DNA of 49,513 nt from Nocardiopsis kunsanensis DSM 44524 (GCF_000340965.1 NZ_ANAY01000041.1:1-49513), one strand, 5' to 3'. Counted from the stretch's first letter, positions 8,265 to 17,449 are shown. The notes: a model not told the origin generated them from the sequence alone. Numbers and translations are program-made.

Positions 8265-8447
8265 AAGCAACCTCAAGGGATCGGTCTGCACACGCCTTTC
8301 ACGGCCCATATCGGTACCGCACACGCGATCCGGCACAAGCGGGGCGAGACCATCGAGGCGTTCCGGGCGGCCCACCCGCAGCGGTTCACCCGCCGGCCCG
8401 TGTTGCCCGGTCTTCCCGAGGCCGCCTGGATCAACGAGCCCCAGGAG
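8265..8447 (+). pseudogene. IS3-family OrfB, C-terminal fragment
   Basis: On the opposite strand to the OrfA scrap, a frame reads GLHTPFTAHIGTAHAIR, then AHPQRFTRRP, LPGLPEAAWINEPQ, which is the usual tail of an IS3-type DDE transposase (the -GLHTP-...-HPERF-...-AWIN- pattern). The DDE catalytic core is absent. Because it lies back-to-back with the OrfA fragment, the two come from different insertions or from a rearranged element. Confidence 0.65.
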
Positions 8448-8544
8448 CAGGGTGCTGTCGAGCATTGTGCTCGACACCTGCAAGAAGTGGCTTGACGATC
8501 ACTGGTCCGTGTCCGATTGGACTTGACACATTCCGCCCCGCGGT

Positions 8545-9276
8545 GTGCTGCGGCTACGCGAAGCCTACGGCGCGGCCCACGTGCACGTCGGCGCCGCAGG
8601 TGGCATCGGGAGCCCGGAAGCGGCCGCAGCGGCGTTCCTTCTCGGCGCGGAGTTCCTCGTCACCGGCTCCATCAACCAGTGCACCCCGGAGGCCGCGACG
8701 AGCGGGGCCGTCAAAGACCTACTGCAGGGGTTGGCGCCGCACGACGTGGATCCCGCCCCCGCACCGGACCTGTTCGAGTGGGGAGTCCGCGCCAACGTGG
8801 TCAAACGGGGCGTGTTCCTGCCCGCCGGGGCGGCCCGGCTGCAAGAGCTGTGGCGCGCACACGAGTCGCCGTCCGCACTGGATCCGGCGGTGCGTGAAGA
8901 GGTCGAGTCCCGCATCCTGCGGTGCCCCGTTGAGGAGGCCGCAGCCGGCGCCGCCGCCCGGCTGCGCGCATTGTCCCCGGAATCCGCGGTGGGCGAGCAC
9001 GATCCGAAGCATCGCCTCGCCCTCGCGTTGCGGTCCTACCTGGAGACCGGTTTCGAATCGGCCGTCCGCGGTGAGGTCGAGCGCCGGGTCGATCACCTGG
9101 TGTTCTGCGGTTCCGCGATGGGGGCGTGCAACTCCTGGCTGGCGGGCACCGACCTCGCTCCCTGGCAGCGCCGACACGTCGCGGACCTGACCGAACGCCT
9201 GCTGGCGAAGGCAGGAGAGCTCCTGGCCCGGTACACCGAACGCCTGGACCGTTCCAGACGGGCGGTGCACCTGTGA
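8545..9276 (+). pseudogene. PfaD-type trans-acting enoyl reductase, C-terminal half
   Basis: About 243 residues that match the second half of PfaD/trans-AT enoyl reductases: the FMN-phosphate loop VGAAGGIGSPEAAAAAF, the ITGSINQ-like LVTGSINQCTPEA, then KDLLQGL and the long C-terminal helical region (RGVFLPAGAARLQEL). Intact family members are about 500 or more residues; the N-terminal half of the TIM barrel, with most FMN and substrate contacts, is missing. The break at about 8536 is immediately downstream of IS3 debris. The family reduces enoyl-thioesters on acyl carrier proteins in polyunsaturated fatty acid and trans-AT polyketide pathways; no synthase genes are present in the window. A GTG at 8545 could start translation but the product should be inactive. 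Confidence 0.8.
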
Positions 9277-9372
9277 CCGCCGTGTGCGGCGAGTCCGCAC
9301 CGAACGCGTTTCCCCGAAAGAGCCGTGGCTACGACGAGTGAGCGCGAGTGTGACCCATCGAGAAGAGAGCGT

Positions 9373-10381
9373 ATGAGTACCGAGGACAGGACGGCGCAGC
9401 ACCGGACCGGTTCCGCTGCCCGTACCCGTTCGGTGCGAACGACCAGTTGCGGATGCGCCCTGAGTACGCCGAGCTGCGGGGCAGGGGCGGACCGTCGCGG
9501 GTGACCATGCCCTACGGAGGTGAGGGATGGCTGGCGGTCGACCACGCCGACGTGCGCAAGGCACTCACCGACCGGGCGCTGAGCCGTTCGGCCGCGCTCG
9601 GCCGGGACGTGCCAGGCCGGTGTCGATGATCCAGACCGACCCGAGCATCCTGTTCATGGACCCGCCGGAGCACCAGCGGGTGCGCAGGCTGTTGGCCAGG
9701 GCGTTCACCTCCAAGCACATCGAATGGATGCGGCCGCGCATCGAACGCATGGTGACCGGTCTGCTGGACGGGATGGTCGAGCACGGCCACCCCGCCGACG
9801 ACATGATCGGCGTGCTCGCCGCGGCACTGGACGACGAGGACTTCTCCGAGGACGAGTTGGCGGTCTTCGGGGTGACACTCCTGCTGGCAGGGGACGAGAC
9901 CGCAAGCAACCAGATCGCCAACTTCACGTTCACGCTGTTGACACACCCCGACCAGTTGGCGCTGCTGAGGGCCGAACCGGAGCTGCTTCCCGGCGCCGTG
10001 GAAGAACTGCTGCGGTTCGTCCCCCTCGGAACCGGCACCGGCTACCCGTTCATCGCCACCCGGGACGTCGAGTTCCCCGGGGCCACCCTCCGCGAGGGCG
10101 AGGCCATCACGGTGCACACCGGTGCGGCCAACCGCGACCCGCAGTTGTGCGACGACCCCGACGAACTGGATCTGCGTCGCCCGCCGGGCAAGCATTTCGC
10201 GTTCGGCCACGGTGCGCACTACTGCCTCGGCGCGGAACTGGCCCGCATCGAGCTGCAGGTGGCGCTCCGAGAGCTGTTGCGCCGCTTCCCCGGACTCGAG
10301 CTGGCGGTTCCCGCCGACAAGGTCGAGTTCCGCGATGACCGTCTCGCCCGCGGGCCGGCGACTCTGCCGGTGCGTTGGTGA
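9373..10381 (+). pseudogene. Cytochrome P450, frameshifted and internally deleted
   Basis: The C-terminal two thirds are well conserved: LLLAGDETASNQ (I-helix oxygen-binding region), the ExxR pair in VEELLRF, and the haem loop FGHGAHYCLG with its cysteine. The N-terminus is broken. The only plausible ATG (9373) is out of frame with the family-like CPYPFGANDQLRMRPEYAEL stretch that begins near 9408, and a second one-base shift near 9610 is needed to reach MIQTDPSILFMDPPEH. Between GHPAD and DDMIG roughly 60-70 residues present in normal P450s of this type are missing. It follows the pfaD fragment by 97 bases in the same direction, as expected in a biosynthetic cluster. It is very unlikely to be functional. 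Confidence 0.8.
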
Positions 10382-10479
10382 GGGGGGCAGGTGCGAGCAC
10401 TCGGCCCGAGGAGACGGCGGCCTTCCCTCTGCCGTGCCCCTGGTCGTTCGCGCCGTCGGCCGAGTACGTGCGGACGCAG
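10382..10479. other. Intergenic after the P450 relic
   Basis: Nothing recognisable on either strand. Confidence 0.4.
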
Positions 10480-10605
10480 GGCAGGCCGGCGGGAGATCTT
10501 GTGCAGCAGTCCGGCGGTGGCGGCGTGTACGTCGTGGGTCTGCCAGTGCTTGAGGTCGAGTTCCTCCTGGGAGGGAGCCGGATCGGTTTGCTGGGTCCGT
10601 GTCAT
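10480..10605 (-). pseudogene. Orphan 5' end of an unknown gene
   Basis: An ATG at 10605 is preceded at a good distance by GGAG, and the first 42 codons have a natural composition (for example QEELDLKHWQTHDVHAAT). After about 10480 the frame turns into arginine/proline-rich noise and runs antisense into the P450 relic. The pattern suggests the start of a gene whose body was lost. No family was recognised. Confidence 0.3.
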
Positions 10606-11088
10606 GCGGTCTCCGTCGGTGGACTGCGATGGCAGGAGCTTGGCGAACCGGAGCCGACGTGCGCCACCGGTTTCTCCCGCTCCGGAAAGTTGTGGTCGGC
10701 CCGATTCGTCGCAAGCAGGTGCGGTGCGTGTGCCAGGGCAGCAGTTGTGGGATGCGGTGCCTGGGCCACGGCCGGGGCCCAGGACGAGGGGCGTGGGCCG
10801 AATCAGCGCGGGTACCGGTGCGTCCCTTTCAGGGGGCCCGCACCGGACCGGAACGGGCATGGCGCGTGCCGGCCTGAGCCCTGTGGCTCGGACGAACTCG
10901 GGCAGGGCTGCTTCCACGCCCACGCGCGCGGGGCCGATGCGGCCAGAGCAGGGTGTGGTCGGACTGGGGCCGGGGTGACGGTTGTGGTCCACCACGGCCG
11001 GCGCCAGGGCAGGGGTGACCCAGAACAGGTCGACGCGGCACCGCCCGATCGCACTGCCACCGACCACCGCGGGTTCCGGACCCGGACC
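10606..11088. other. Accessory debris, no gene recognised
   Basis: No frame with a start signal and family resemblance was seen on either strand. The region lies between the P450 relic and an IS5 scrap and is best read as decayed island DNA. Confidence 0.4.
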
Positions 11089-11258
11089 GAGAACGGCCTG
11101 TGGCCCCGCATCCACCGATCAGTCCTGGACGAGCTGGACAGAGGCGCCCTGCTGGACTGCTCCCGCGCCACGATCGACTCCCAGTCGATCCATGCCGAGA
11201 GAGGAGGAGAGGAGCCCACTGACCCTGGCAGACCCCGCTCCGAGCTCCACCTGTCTGT
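11089..11258 (+). pseudogene. IS5-family transposase fragment
   Basis: About 56 codons read ENGLWPRIHRSVLDEL, LDCSRATIDSQSIHAERGGE and DPGRPRSELHL. This is the segment around the first catalytic Asp (normally ID in a -A(I/V)D(S/G)- context, here ATID) and the P-x-DR-G-x-GSKHHL segment of IS5/IS427-type transposases, with the latter degraded. The rest of the enzyme is missing. Confidence 0.6.
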
Positions 11259-11469
11259 GTGGCGGCCAGGACCTTGCTGACCTGCGCGACCTCCGCGGCC
11301 GGCGTCAACGGCGGCGAGGCGCGCGAGCCGCCGGGGCGAGGTACCCCGGCGGCGTCCGGCCAAGCACACCGACGACTTCTGAGACGGGCCCGGAGCCCTT
11401 CGTGGCTGAATACACCGGGCGTGGCCGACTCCTCGAAGGCGGACATGGTGGATGTGGGGTTCGTGCGGG

Positions 11470-11835
11470 TCAGTCCACCGGGGAGACCCGGATGAGATTC
11501 CCGTCGGGGTCCGTTACCACGAATGTGCGGCCGAAGACGGCGTCGTGCGGTTCCTCCACCACGCGGACGCCCTTTGCGACCCACTCCGTGCAGGTCTCCT
11601 CCACCACGGACGCCGGCCCGGGCAGCATCAGCCCGATCTCGCACGTGCGCGGGGTGCTCGGGACCGCGTGTTCGTTGCGGCCGGTCCACAGCGCGAAAAG
11701 GACACCGGGCGCAACCTCGAAAGCCACGTAGCGGGGGCTGATGAAGCTCGGTTCGATCTCGAACAAGTTGCTGTAGAAGGCAGTGGCGGCCTCGGCGTTG
11801 CTGACGTAGATCAGGAACAGGTTGGGCGTGGGCAT
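11470..11835 (-). CDS. VOC (glyoxalase/bleomycin resistance fold) protein
   Basis: 121 residues forming one VOC domain made of two beta-alpha-beta-beta-beta units: FLIYVSNAEAATAFYSNLF at the start and the DAVFGRTFVVTDPDGNLIRV signature at the end. Single-domain proteins of this size dimerise. The reaction or ligand is unknown; PhnB-like or drug-binding roles are both possible. GGAGGAG lies just before the ATG at 11835. It is divergent from the WYL regulator at 11930 with only 94 bases between them, so the regulator probably controls it. Confidence 0.85.
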   Translation of the reverse strand: MPTPNLFLIYVSNAEAATAFYSNLFEIEPSFISPRYVAFEVAPGVLFALWTGRNEHAVPSTPRTCEIGLMLPGPASVVEETCTEWVAKGVRVVEEPHDAVFGRTFVVTDPDGNLIRVSPVD

Positions 11836-11929
11836 GGAACGCTCCTCCGGTCGGTGGATCTCGGGACCGCGCCAGTTGAGCGCCTGAACACGACAGAACT
11901 TGTCACCTTTTCTGTGAGACTCGGTCGGC

Positions 11930-12895
11930 ATGAAGGCTTCGAGGTTGCTGCATCTCCTACTGCTCCTGCAGACGCGTCGGCGCATCACCACCACCGAGAT
12001 CGCCGAACGTCTGGAGGTGTCCCGGCGGACCGTGCTGCGAGATGTCGAGGCGCTCTCGACGGCAGGTGTACCGGTGTATGCCGAACGGGGCCGGAACGGC
12101 GGGGTCGTCCTGCTCCCCGGTGCACGACTCAACGCTTCCCACCTGGAACCCCGGGAACTGGAGACGCTGTCCGTCGCTGGGTTGGACGGCGAGCACCTCG
12201 AGCGCCTGGGACTGGCTGCGGTGCATGGGACGGCCGCGCGCAAGATCGCCGCCCGGCAGGCCCAGACACCCGGAGCTTCGAACCTGGCGCCTCTGGCGGA
12301 CCTGGTGGTGGTGGACAGCACCGCGTGGCTGGCAGGTTCGGCAACGGGGGTGGACATCGCCGACCTGGCGTCGGCGCTGCGGCATCGACGGCGGATGCGC
12401 ATTCGGTACCGGCGCAGCGCCGAGGGGCAGGCGTCCACACGCGTGGTCGACCCGTACGGGATCGTGGCGAAGTCGGGCCGCTGGTACCTCGTCGCTGACG
12501 ACCGGGGGAGTGGTCGGCTGTTCGCGTTGGAGCGGCTCTCGGCCTACGAGATGCTCGGCGAGCCGGCTGCCCTCCGTGCGGATCAGACGCTCCGCACCAG
12601 GTGGGCCGCGCTGAAGGAACGCATTGAGTCACCAGGCCGGGTGAGTGTCACTGTCCGTCTCCGGGAGAGCCGCCTCGATCTCGCACACCGCATTCTCGGC
12701 ACCCGCATCCACGGGGTCTCCCGAGCAGAGGAAGGGTGGTGCACCGTCGTCGTCCGCTACCCCGATGTCGAGTCGGTGCGGCAGCTGCTCCAGTTCGGTG
12801 ACCACATCGAGGTACTCGGACCGGAGGCGGCCCGCGAGCGTGTCCGCCGGTTGGCCGGTGACCTGGCTGAGCGGCACGCGCCTCCAACTGCTTGA
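11930..12895 (+). CDS. HTH-WYL transcriptional regulator (YafY/DeoR type)
   Basis: 321 residues. An N-terminal winged helix-turn-helix (residues about 1-60: RLLHLLLLLQTRRRITTTEIAERLEVSRRTVLRDVEAL) is followed by a WYL domain (about 140-215) with the GRWYLVADD stretch and a C-terminal WCX extension. WYL domains sense ligands, often nucleic acids or small molecules. It faces the VOC gene across a short shared promoter region. Length is normal for the family. Confidence 0.88.
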   Translation: MKASRLLHLLLLLQTRRRITTTEIAERLEVSRRTVLRDVEALSTAGVPVYAERGRNGGVVLLPGARLNASHLEPRELETLSVAGLDGEHLERLGLAAVHGTAARKIAARQAQTPGASNLAPLADLVVVDSTAWLAGSATGVDIADLASALRHRRRMRIRYRRSAEGQASTRVVDPYGIVAKSGRWYLVADDRGSGRLFALERLSAYEMLGEPAALRADQTLRTRWAALKERIESPGRVSVTVRLRESRLDLAHRILGTRIHGVSRAEEGWCTVVVRYPDVESVRQLLQFGDHIEVLGPEAARERVRRLAGDLAERHAPPTA

Positions 12896-13514
12896 CCGGG
12901 AAAGCGCCGTACCCCTACCGCCGGTCGATGTCCCCGGTCTGCCTGGTGAAGTGTCCGCCACACGAGCGCTCCCGACCCGGGAACGTCGGTCTCGAGCATC
13001 GGGAGAGCGGTCCCACGCCGTTCCCACGGGACGACGATCACTCTCATCGACAAGTATGGCAACAGCATGGCGCGCACGTGTGGGTGGGCCGAAGAAATGG
13101 ACGGCTTCGGGTCCGAGGCGGAATATTTTTGTCACGACAGCGGTGCGCCGTCGTTCTGGCGTGCTGGTCCGGCCGTGGCCGTGCAGAAGAACCCCGAGAG
13201 GCGTCGGCCGCGTCGGTTGAACGGACCCACCGATCCCGTCGCGGCCCCTTTCGGTGCATCCTGAGATTCGAAACACAGTCCCTGAGGTGATCGCCGCGGT
13301 CCGTCGGCGGCTGGTGCGGACGGTCGAACAAGCAGAGTCGGCCGGGGTTCTGCGGGGACGGCTCGTACGTGGAGCGCTCGCCGCGGCCGGGCCCGGACGG
13401 GTGCGGGACCGGCGTCCTCCCGTCGGCGTCAGAAAATCTCCCTCGGCCACGACAGAAACATCGAAGGCCTACCGACAATATTTATTGCGCAGAAAAATTG
13501 AAACCGAACCCTCG
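12896..13514. other. Long intergenic region before cspA
   Basis: About 620 bases without a supportable gene. Base composition changes from GC-rich to clearly AT-rich after about 13480, near the cspA promoter. Open frames here show no starts with ribosome sites and no family resemblance. Confidence 0.5.
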
Positions 13515-13542
13515 TTGACAAGCGCTTTCATCGTGTTACTGT
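13515..13542 (+). promoter_or_regulatory. Probable cspA promoter
   Basis: TTGACA (13515-13520), a 16-base spacer and TACTGT (13537-13542) in an AT-rich patch. A second TTGACA lies at 13545-13550. It leaves a 5' untranslated leader of about 150 bases before cspA, as is usual for cold-shock genes whose leaders fold differently at low temperature. Confidence 0.55.
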
Positions 13543-13700
13543 TGTTGACAGTTGCAGTTGTGGTTACCCAAGACTTTGGCGTGCTCCAGGTTCACTCCGG
13601 GTGCGCTTTGCGCGATCCGGTTTTGCCGGACGGGCAATCATTGCGGCAACACCGAGGACACGCAGTGTGGCCTCGTGTACCGCCCTGAAGGAGATTTATT

Positions 13701-13904
13701 TTGGCGACTGGCACCGTGAAGTGGTTCAACTCGGAAAAAGGTTTCGGCTTCATCGAGCAGCAGGACGGCGGAGCAGACGTCTTCGCCCACTACTCGAACA
13801 TCGCCGGCTCCGGGTACCGTGAGCTGCTCGAAGGCCAGCAGGTGAACTTCGACGTCACGCAGGGCCAGAAGGGTCTGCAGGCGGAGAACATCGTCGCCTC
13901 CTGA
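13701..13904 (+). CDS. cspA: Cold-shock protein, CspA family
   Basis: 67 residues, the full length of a single cold-shock domain. It has RNP1 (KGFGFIE, residues about 14-20) and RNP2 (DVFAHYS), the aromatic residues that stack on single-stranded nucleic acid. It starts at TTG, with GAAGGAG correctly spaced upstream. It acts as an RNA chaperone in the cytoplasm. A strong terminator follows at 13921, and a DEAD-box helicase gene lies next on the same strand, a functional partner in unfolding RNA in the cold. Confidence 0.95.
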   Translation: MATGTVKWFNSEKGFGFIEQQDGGADVFAHYSNIAGSGYRELLEGQQVNFDVTQGQKGLQAENIVAS

Positions 13905-13920
13905 GGCTGACGACCCACGC

Positions 13921-13964
13921 AGAGCTGTGGCCCGCACCCCCGGGTGCGGGCCACAGCTCTTTCT
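13921..13964 (+). terminator. Strong rho-independent terminator after cspA
   Basis: An essentially perfect 18-19 bp inverted repeat (13921-13939 with 13942-13960) followed by TTTCT. It should make most cspA transcripts monocistronic, with the helicase reached by read-through or its own promoter. Confidence 0.85.
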
Positions 13965-14053
13965 GTGTTCACCATTTTCCACGTGTGCCCGAATTCCGTG
14001 CCGGAGCCCCCTCCTGCCGGGCACACGCGTCCCCGACCCGAGAAAGGTCGTAC

Positions 14054-15469
14054 ATGAACAGAACCACCGCCGCCAGGAGGAACCGGAAGCCCCGCCCGTC
14101 CACGTCCGGGCAGCACCGCCGCAGCCACAACGATCGGAAGCAGGGCCGTGCCCCGCAGCGCTCGGACTTCGCCCTCCCGGTGACCACCACGCCGCCTCTG
14201 CCGGCGGTCCACGCCTTCGCCGACATGGGCCTGCCCGAGCCGCTGAGCGCGAAGCTCGCCGAACTCGGGATGGAGCAGCCCTTCCCGATCCAGGCGGCGA
14301 CGCTCCCGAACTCCCTCGCCGGGCGCGACGTGCTGGGGCGCGGACGCACGGGCTCGGGAAAGACCCTTGCCTTCGGGCTGTCCGTGTTCTCCCGTCTGTC
14401 CGGCCGGACCGCCTCCCCGCACCAGCCCCTGGCCGTGGTCCTGGTCCCCACCCGTGAGCTGGCCCAGCAGGTCACCGGGGCGCTCTCCCCCTACGCCCGT
14501 GCGGCGCGACTGCGGATCTCCACCGTGGTGGGCGGGCTCCCCATCGGCCGCCAGGCCGGGGCGCTGCGCCGTGGTACCGAGGTCGTCGTGGCAACGCCCG
14601 GTCGCCTCGCCGACCTCCTCGAACGCGGGGACTGCCGTCTGGACCGGGTGGAGATCTCCGTCCTGGACGAGGCCGACCAGATGACCGACATGGGTTTCAT
14701 GCCGCAGGTGACCCACCTGCTCGACCGGACGCTTCCCCACGGGCAGCGGATGCTGTTCTCCGCGACGCTGGACCGCAACGTGGACCGGCTGGTCCGCCGC
14801 TACCTCCACGATCCCGTGGTCCACTCCGTGGACCCCTCGGCCGGGGCTGTGGCGACGATGGAGCACCACGTCCTCCACATCGGTGAGGACGACAAGCGTG
14901 CGACCGTGACCAGGATCGCCGCCCGCGAGGGGCGGGTCATCATGTTCCTCGACACCAAACGGGCCGTCGACAGACTGGTCTCGCACCTGCTTGCCAACGG
15001 GGTCCCGGCGGGAGGCCTGCACGGCGGGAAGTCCCAGTCGCAGCGGACCAGGACCCTCGAACAGTTCAAGGACGGGCGTGCCACCGTGCTGGTGGCCACC
15101 AACGTCGCGGCCCGCGGGATCGACATCGCCGACCTCGATCTCGTGGTCAACGTCGATCCGCCCCAGGACCACAAGGACTACCTGCACCGCGGTGGCCGGA
15201 CCGCGAGGGCCGGGGCCGGCGGCAGCGTGGTGAGCCTGATCCTGCCCCATCAGCGTCGGGCGATGTCACGCCTGTTGAGTACGGCGGAGATCACCGCGAG
15301 CACCAGGAGCGTGCACTCGGACGGGGCGGATCTCAGCCGGGTGACCGGTGCACGGGCCCCGTCCGGGGTCCCCGTCACGGTTCCAGCACCTGTAGGCCGG
15401 CAGTCCGGTGCCCCGCGCGGGCGGCGCCGCAACGGGAACCGGGGCTCCGCTCGCCGCAGGGCCGCCTGA
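14054..15469 (+). CDS. DEAD-box ATP-dependent RNA helicase
   Basis: 471 residues from the ATG at 14054; an upstream in-frame ATG at 13985 is less likely because it would overlap the hairpin tail of cspA. After a basic 40-residue tail come the Q motif region (MGLPEPLSAKLAELGMEQPFPIQA), Walker A GRTGSGKT, Ia PTRELAQQ, TPGRL, motif II DEAD, motif III SAT, motif V ATNVAARGID, and motif VI HRGGRTARAG, followed by a short basic C-terminus. It unwinds structured RNA using ATP and probably serves ribosome assembly or mRNA turnover in the cold, in view of its place behind cspA. Length fits the short RhlE/CsdA-like group of actinomycetes. Confidence 0.92.
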   Translation: MNRTTAARRNRKPRPSTSGQHRRSHNDRKQGRAPQRSDFALPVTTTPPLPAVHAFADMGLPEPLSAKLAELGMEQPFPIQAATLPNSLAGRDVLGRGRTGSGKTLAFGLSVFSRLSGRTASPHQPLAVVLVPTRELAQQVTGALSPYARAARLRISTVVGGLPIGRQAGALRRGTEVVVATPGRLADLLERGDCRLDRVEISVLDEADQMTDMGFMPQVTHLLDRTLPHGQRMLFSATLDRNVDRLVRRYLHDPVVHSVDPSAGAVATMEHHVLHIGEDDKRATVTRIAAREGRVIMFLDTKRAVDRLVSHLLANGVPAGGLHGGKSQSQRTRTLEQFKDGRATVLVATNVAARGIDIADLDLVVNVDPPQDHKDYLHRGGRTARAGAGGSVVSLILPHQRRAMSRLLSTAEITASTRSVHSDGADLSRVTGARAPSGVPVTVPAPVGRQSGAPRGRRRNGNRGSARRRAA

Positions 15470-15493
15470 GGCCGGCACGGCGCGCACGGTGTC

Positions 15494-15817
15494 TCAGGTC
15501 TCGTGGTCGGCACGCATCTCGGCGTTGAGGCGTTGGGCCTCCTTGAGCTGGTCCTCCAGGATGATGATCCGGCACGCGGCATCCAGCGGCGTGCCGCTGT
15601 CCACGAGTTCCCGGACCCGGGAGGCGATGCGCAGCTGGTAACGGGAGTAACGGCGGTGGCCGCCCGAGGAGCGCAGCGGTGCGATCACTTCCGTCCTGTC
15701 CAGGCTCCGCAGGAACCCGGGCGTCGTTCCCAGCATCTCGGCGGCCCGGCCCATGCTGTAAGCCGGGTAGTCCTCGTCGTCGAACTTGTCGTCGATGTCT
15801 CGCGGTTCTGGGCTCAC
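15494..15817 (-). CDS. MerR-type HTH regulator (HspR/GlnR-like size)
   Basis: About 107 residues from a GTG at 15817 preceded by AGAGGA. The MerR DNA-binding domain spans about residues 18-85 (YSMGRAAEMLGTTPGFLRSLDRTEVIAPLRSSGGHRRYSRYQL), followed by a short helix ending near the C-terminus; there is no effector domain. Such short MerR proteins often sit near cold-shock or helicase genes in actinomycetes. It converges with the DEAD-box helicase gene, 24 bases apart. A GTG 12 codons earlier is an alternative start. Confidence 0.8.
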   Translation of the reverse strand: MSPEPRDIDDKFDDEDYPAYSMGRAAEMLGTTPGFLRSLDRTEVIAPLRSSGGHRRYSRYQLRIASRVRELVDSGTPLDAACRIIILEDQLKEAQRLNAEMRADHET

Positions 15818-16369
15818 TGCATCCTCTGCGCTCGATACCCTCGACACGGCCCATCGGAGGGGCTCCGAGCAGTTCGCGCCACAGCCGGTGCCGACCCCGC
15901 GGGTCCGGTCGAGGGATGTCCCTGCTCCTGCGCCTTCCCCGGCGCCTCGCATCTGCTGTCCTCTCAGGTTACCGAACCCCCTCGGCAGAAAATATCTACT
16001 TCCCCCGAGTGAGTTTTTCTTGCCGATCGGGGTGGAAGGCGCGGCTGTGCGGGTCGGGGGCCCGCTGCGCGCTCCCGGAAGAACGGCCCCGAACACCTCG
16101 GGACAACAGGAGCCGTCCGGGGTAGAGATTCTCCGGCAGGGGTCTTCGGGGCCGTTCGGTGCGTGCACCGGAGTCTTCCCTCAAGGCCACGGAGGCGCCT
16201 GGACCAAGGTGAGCACCAGGCGTGGCAGCACCGGCGCGGCCGGGGCACGAGCAGCCGTCCCGACGGTGTCCGATGCCTCACCCTCCTCCGTGCCCGGGGT
16301 CCGAACGGCCATCCGTACGATGGGAACGACCCCGAACACGCGGGCATGCCCGCAACGGAAGGAGCCCCG
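15818..16369. other. Intergenic with long-range 13-bp inverted repeat
   Basis: No gene was recognised. GAACGGCCCCGAA at 16081-16093 pairs perfectly with TTCGGGGCCGTTC at 16145-16157, enclosing 51 bases. An AT-rich patch lies near 15990-16020. The promoters of the MerR gene (minus) and of the deacetylase gene (plus) must be here. Confidence 0.55.
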
Positions 16370-17083
16370 GTGGCTGACGTGCCCGAACGTGCCCTGGTCG
16401 TGATGGCTCACCCCGACGACGCCGACTTCTCCTGCGCGGGGACCGTGGCCCTGTGGACCCGGGCCGGGGCCGAGGTCGTCTACCTCATGGCCACCGACGG
16501 CGAGGCCGGCGGCGACGAGCTCACCATGGACAGCTCCGAGATCGGCGCGATGCGCCGCGAGGAACAGCGCCGGGCCGCCGCCGAGGTGGGCGTCGACGAC
16601 GTGCGCTTCCTCGGCCACCCCGACGGTCGGCTCGAACCCACCCTCGGCCTGCGCCGCGACATCGCGCGGGTCATCCGCCAGGTCCGGCCCCAGCGGGTGG
16701 TCGTCCCCAGTCCCGAGCGCGACTGGGACAGCATCCCGGCCAGCCACCCCGACCACATGGCTGCCGGGGAGGCCGCCATGAACGCGGTCTTCCCCGACGC
16801 CCGCAACCCGCACGCCCACCGCGAACTCCTCCACGAGGAAGGCCTGGCGCCGTGGGCCGTGCCCGAGGTGTGGGTGGTCGGCGGGCCCCGCCCCGACCAG
16901 TACTCGGACATCACCGACGTCTTCGAACGCAAGGTGGCGGCGCTGGCCGCGCACAAGAGCCAGGTCGGCGACATCGCCGAACTCGAACCGATGCTGCGCG
17001 AATGGATGGCCGCCAACGCCGCCGAGGCCGGCCTGCCCGAGGGGCACCTGGCCGAGCCCTTCCGGGGTGTCCGCATCGGCTGA
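16370..17083 (+). CDS. PIG-L/LmbE family deacetylase
   Basis: 237 residues. The family signature AHPDDADFSCAGT near the start supplies His and two Asp residues for zinc, and SHPDHMAAGEA near residue 125 supplies the further His ligands. This family removes N-acetyl groups from sugars; relatives make mycothiol (MshB, Mca) but this one is not clearly either. The GTG start at 16370 is preceded by GGAAGGAG. It is followed after 12 bases by a VOC protein gene and probably forms an operon with it. Confidence 0.88.
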   Translation: MADVPERALVVMAHPDDADFSCAGTVALWTRAGAEVVYLMATDGEAGGDELTMDSSEIGAMRREEQRRAAAEVGVDDVRFLGHPDGRLEPTLGLRRDIARVIRQVRPQRVVVPSPERDWDSIPASHPDHMAAGEAAMNAVFPDARNPHAHRELLHEEGLAPWAVPEVWVVGGPRPDQYSDITDVFERKVAALAAHKSQVGDIAELEPMLREWMAANAAEAGLPEGHLAEPFRGVRIG

Positions 17084-17095
17084 GGGGGAGCGCCC

Positions 17096-17449
17096 ATGCG
17101 CATGAATTACGTCCTGGACACCTCCGACCTGCGTGAATCTGCCCGGTTCTGGTCGGCGGCCCTGGGGTTCCGCGCCGCCGAACGCGACGACTCGCCCTAC
17201 CTCACCCTCTCCGACCCCGAGGGGCGGTTCCCGCCGCTGCTGCTGCAAGAGGTCTCCGAACCCAAGCAGGGCAAGAACCGTATGCACATCGACCTGCACG
17301 TCGAGGACGCCCGAGCCGAGACCGAGCGCCTCACCGGCCTCGGCGCCCGTGTGCGGCACCCGTTCTTCGAGGAGGACGGTTACCTCCTGGTGGTCCTGGC
17401 CGACCCCGAGGGCAACGAGTTCTGCGTCATCGAACCCCTGCACGCCTAG
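17096..17449 (+). CDS. VOC family protein
   Basis: 117 residues, one VOC domain: YVLDTSDLRESARFWSAALGFRA at the start, NRMHIDLHVEDARAETERL in the middle and VVLADPEGNEFCVIEP at the end. GGGGGAG precedes the ATG. The HID and E positions could bind a metal. It lies in an operon with the LmbE-type deacetylase; a joint role with a small thiol or drug adduct is only a guess. Confidence 0.88.
   Translation: MRMNYVLDTSDLRESARFWSAALGFRAAERDDSPYLTLSDPEGRFPPLLLQEVSEPKQGKNRMHIDLHVEDARAETERLTGLGARVRHPFFEEDGYLLVVLADPEGNEFCVIEPLHA

Noticed and set aside
12896..13480. Hidden genes between the WYL regulator and cspA
   Set aside because: Several open frames on both strands but none with a start signal, coding composition or family resemblance.
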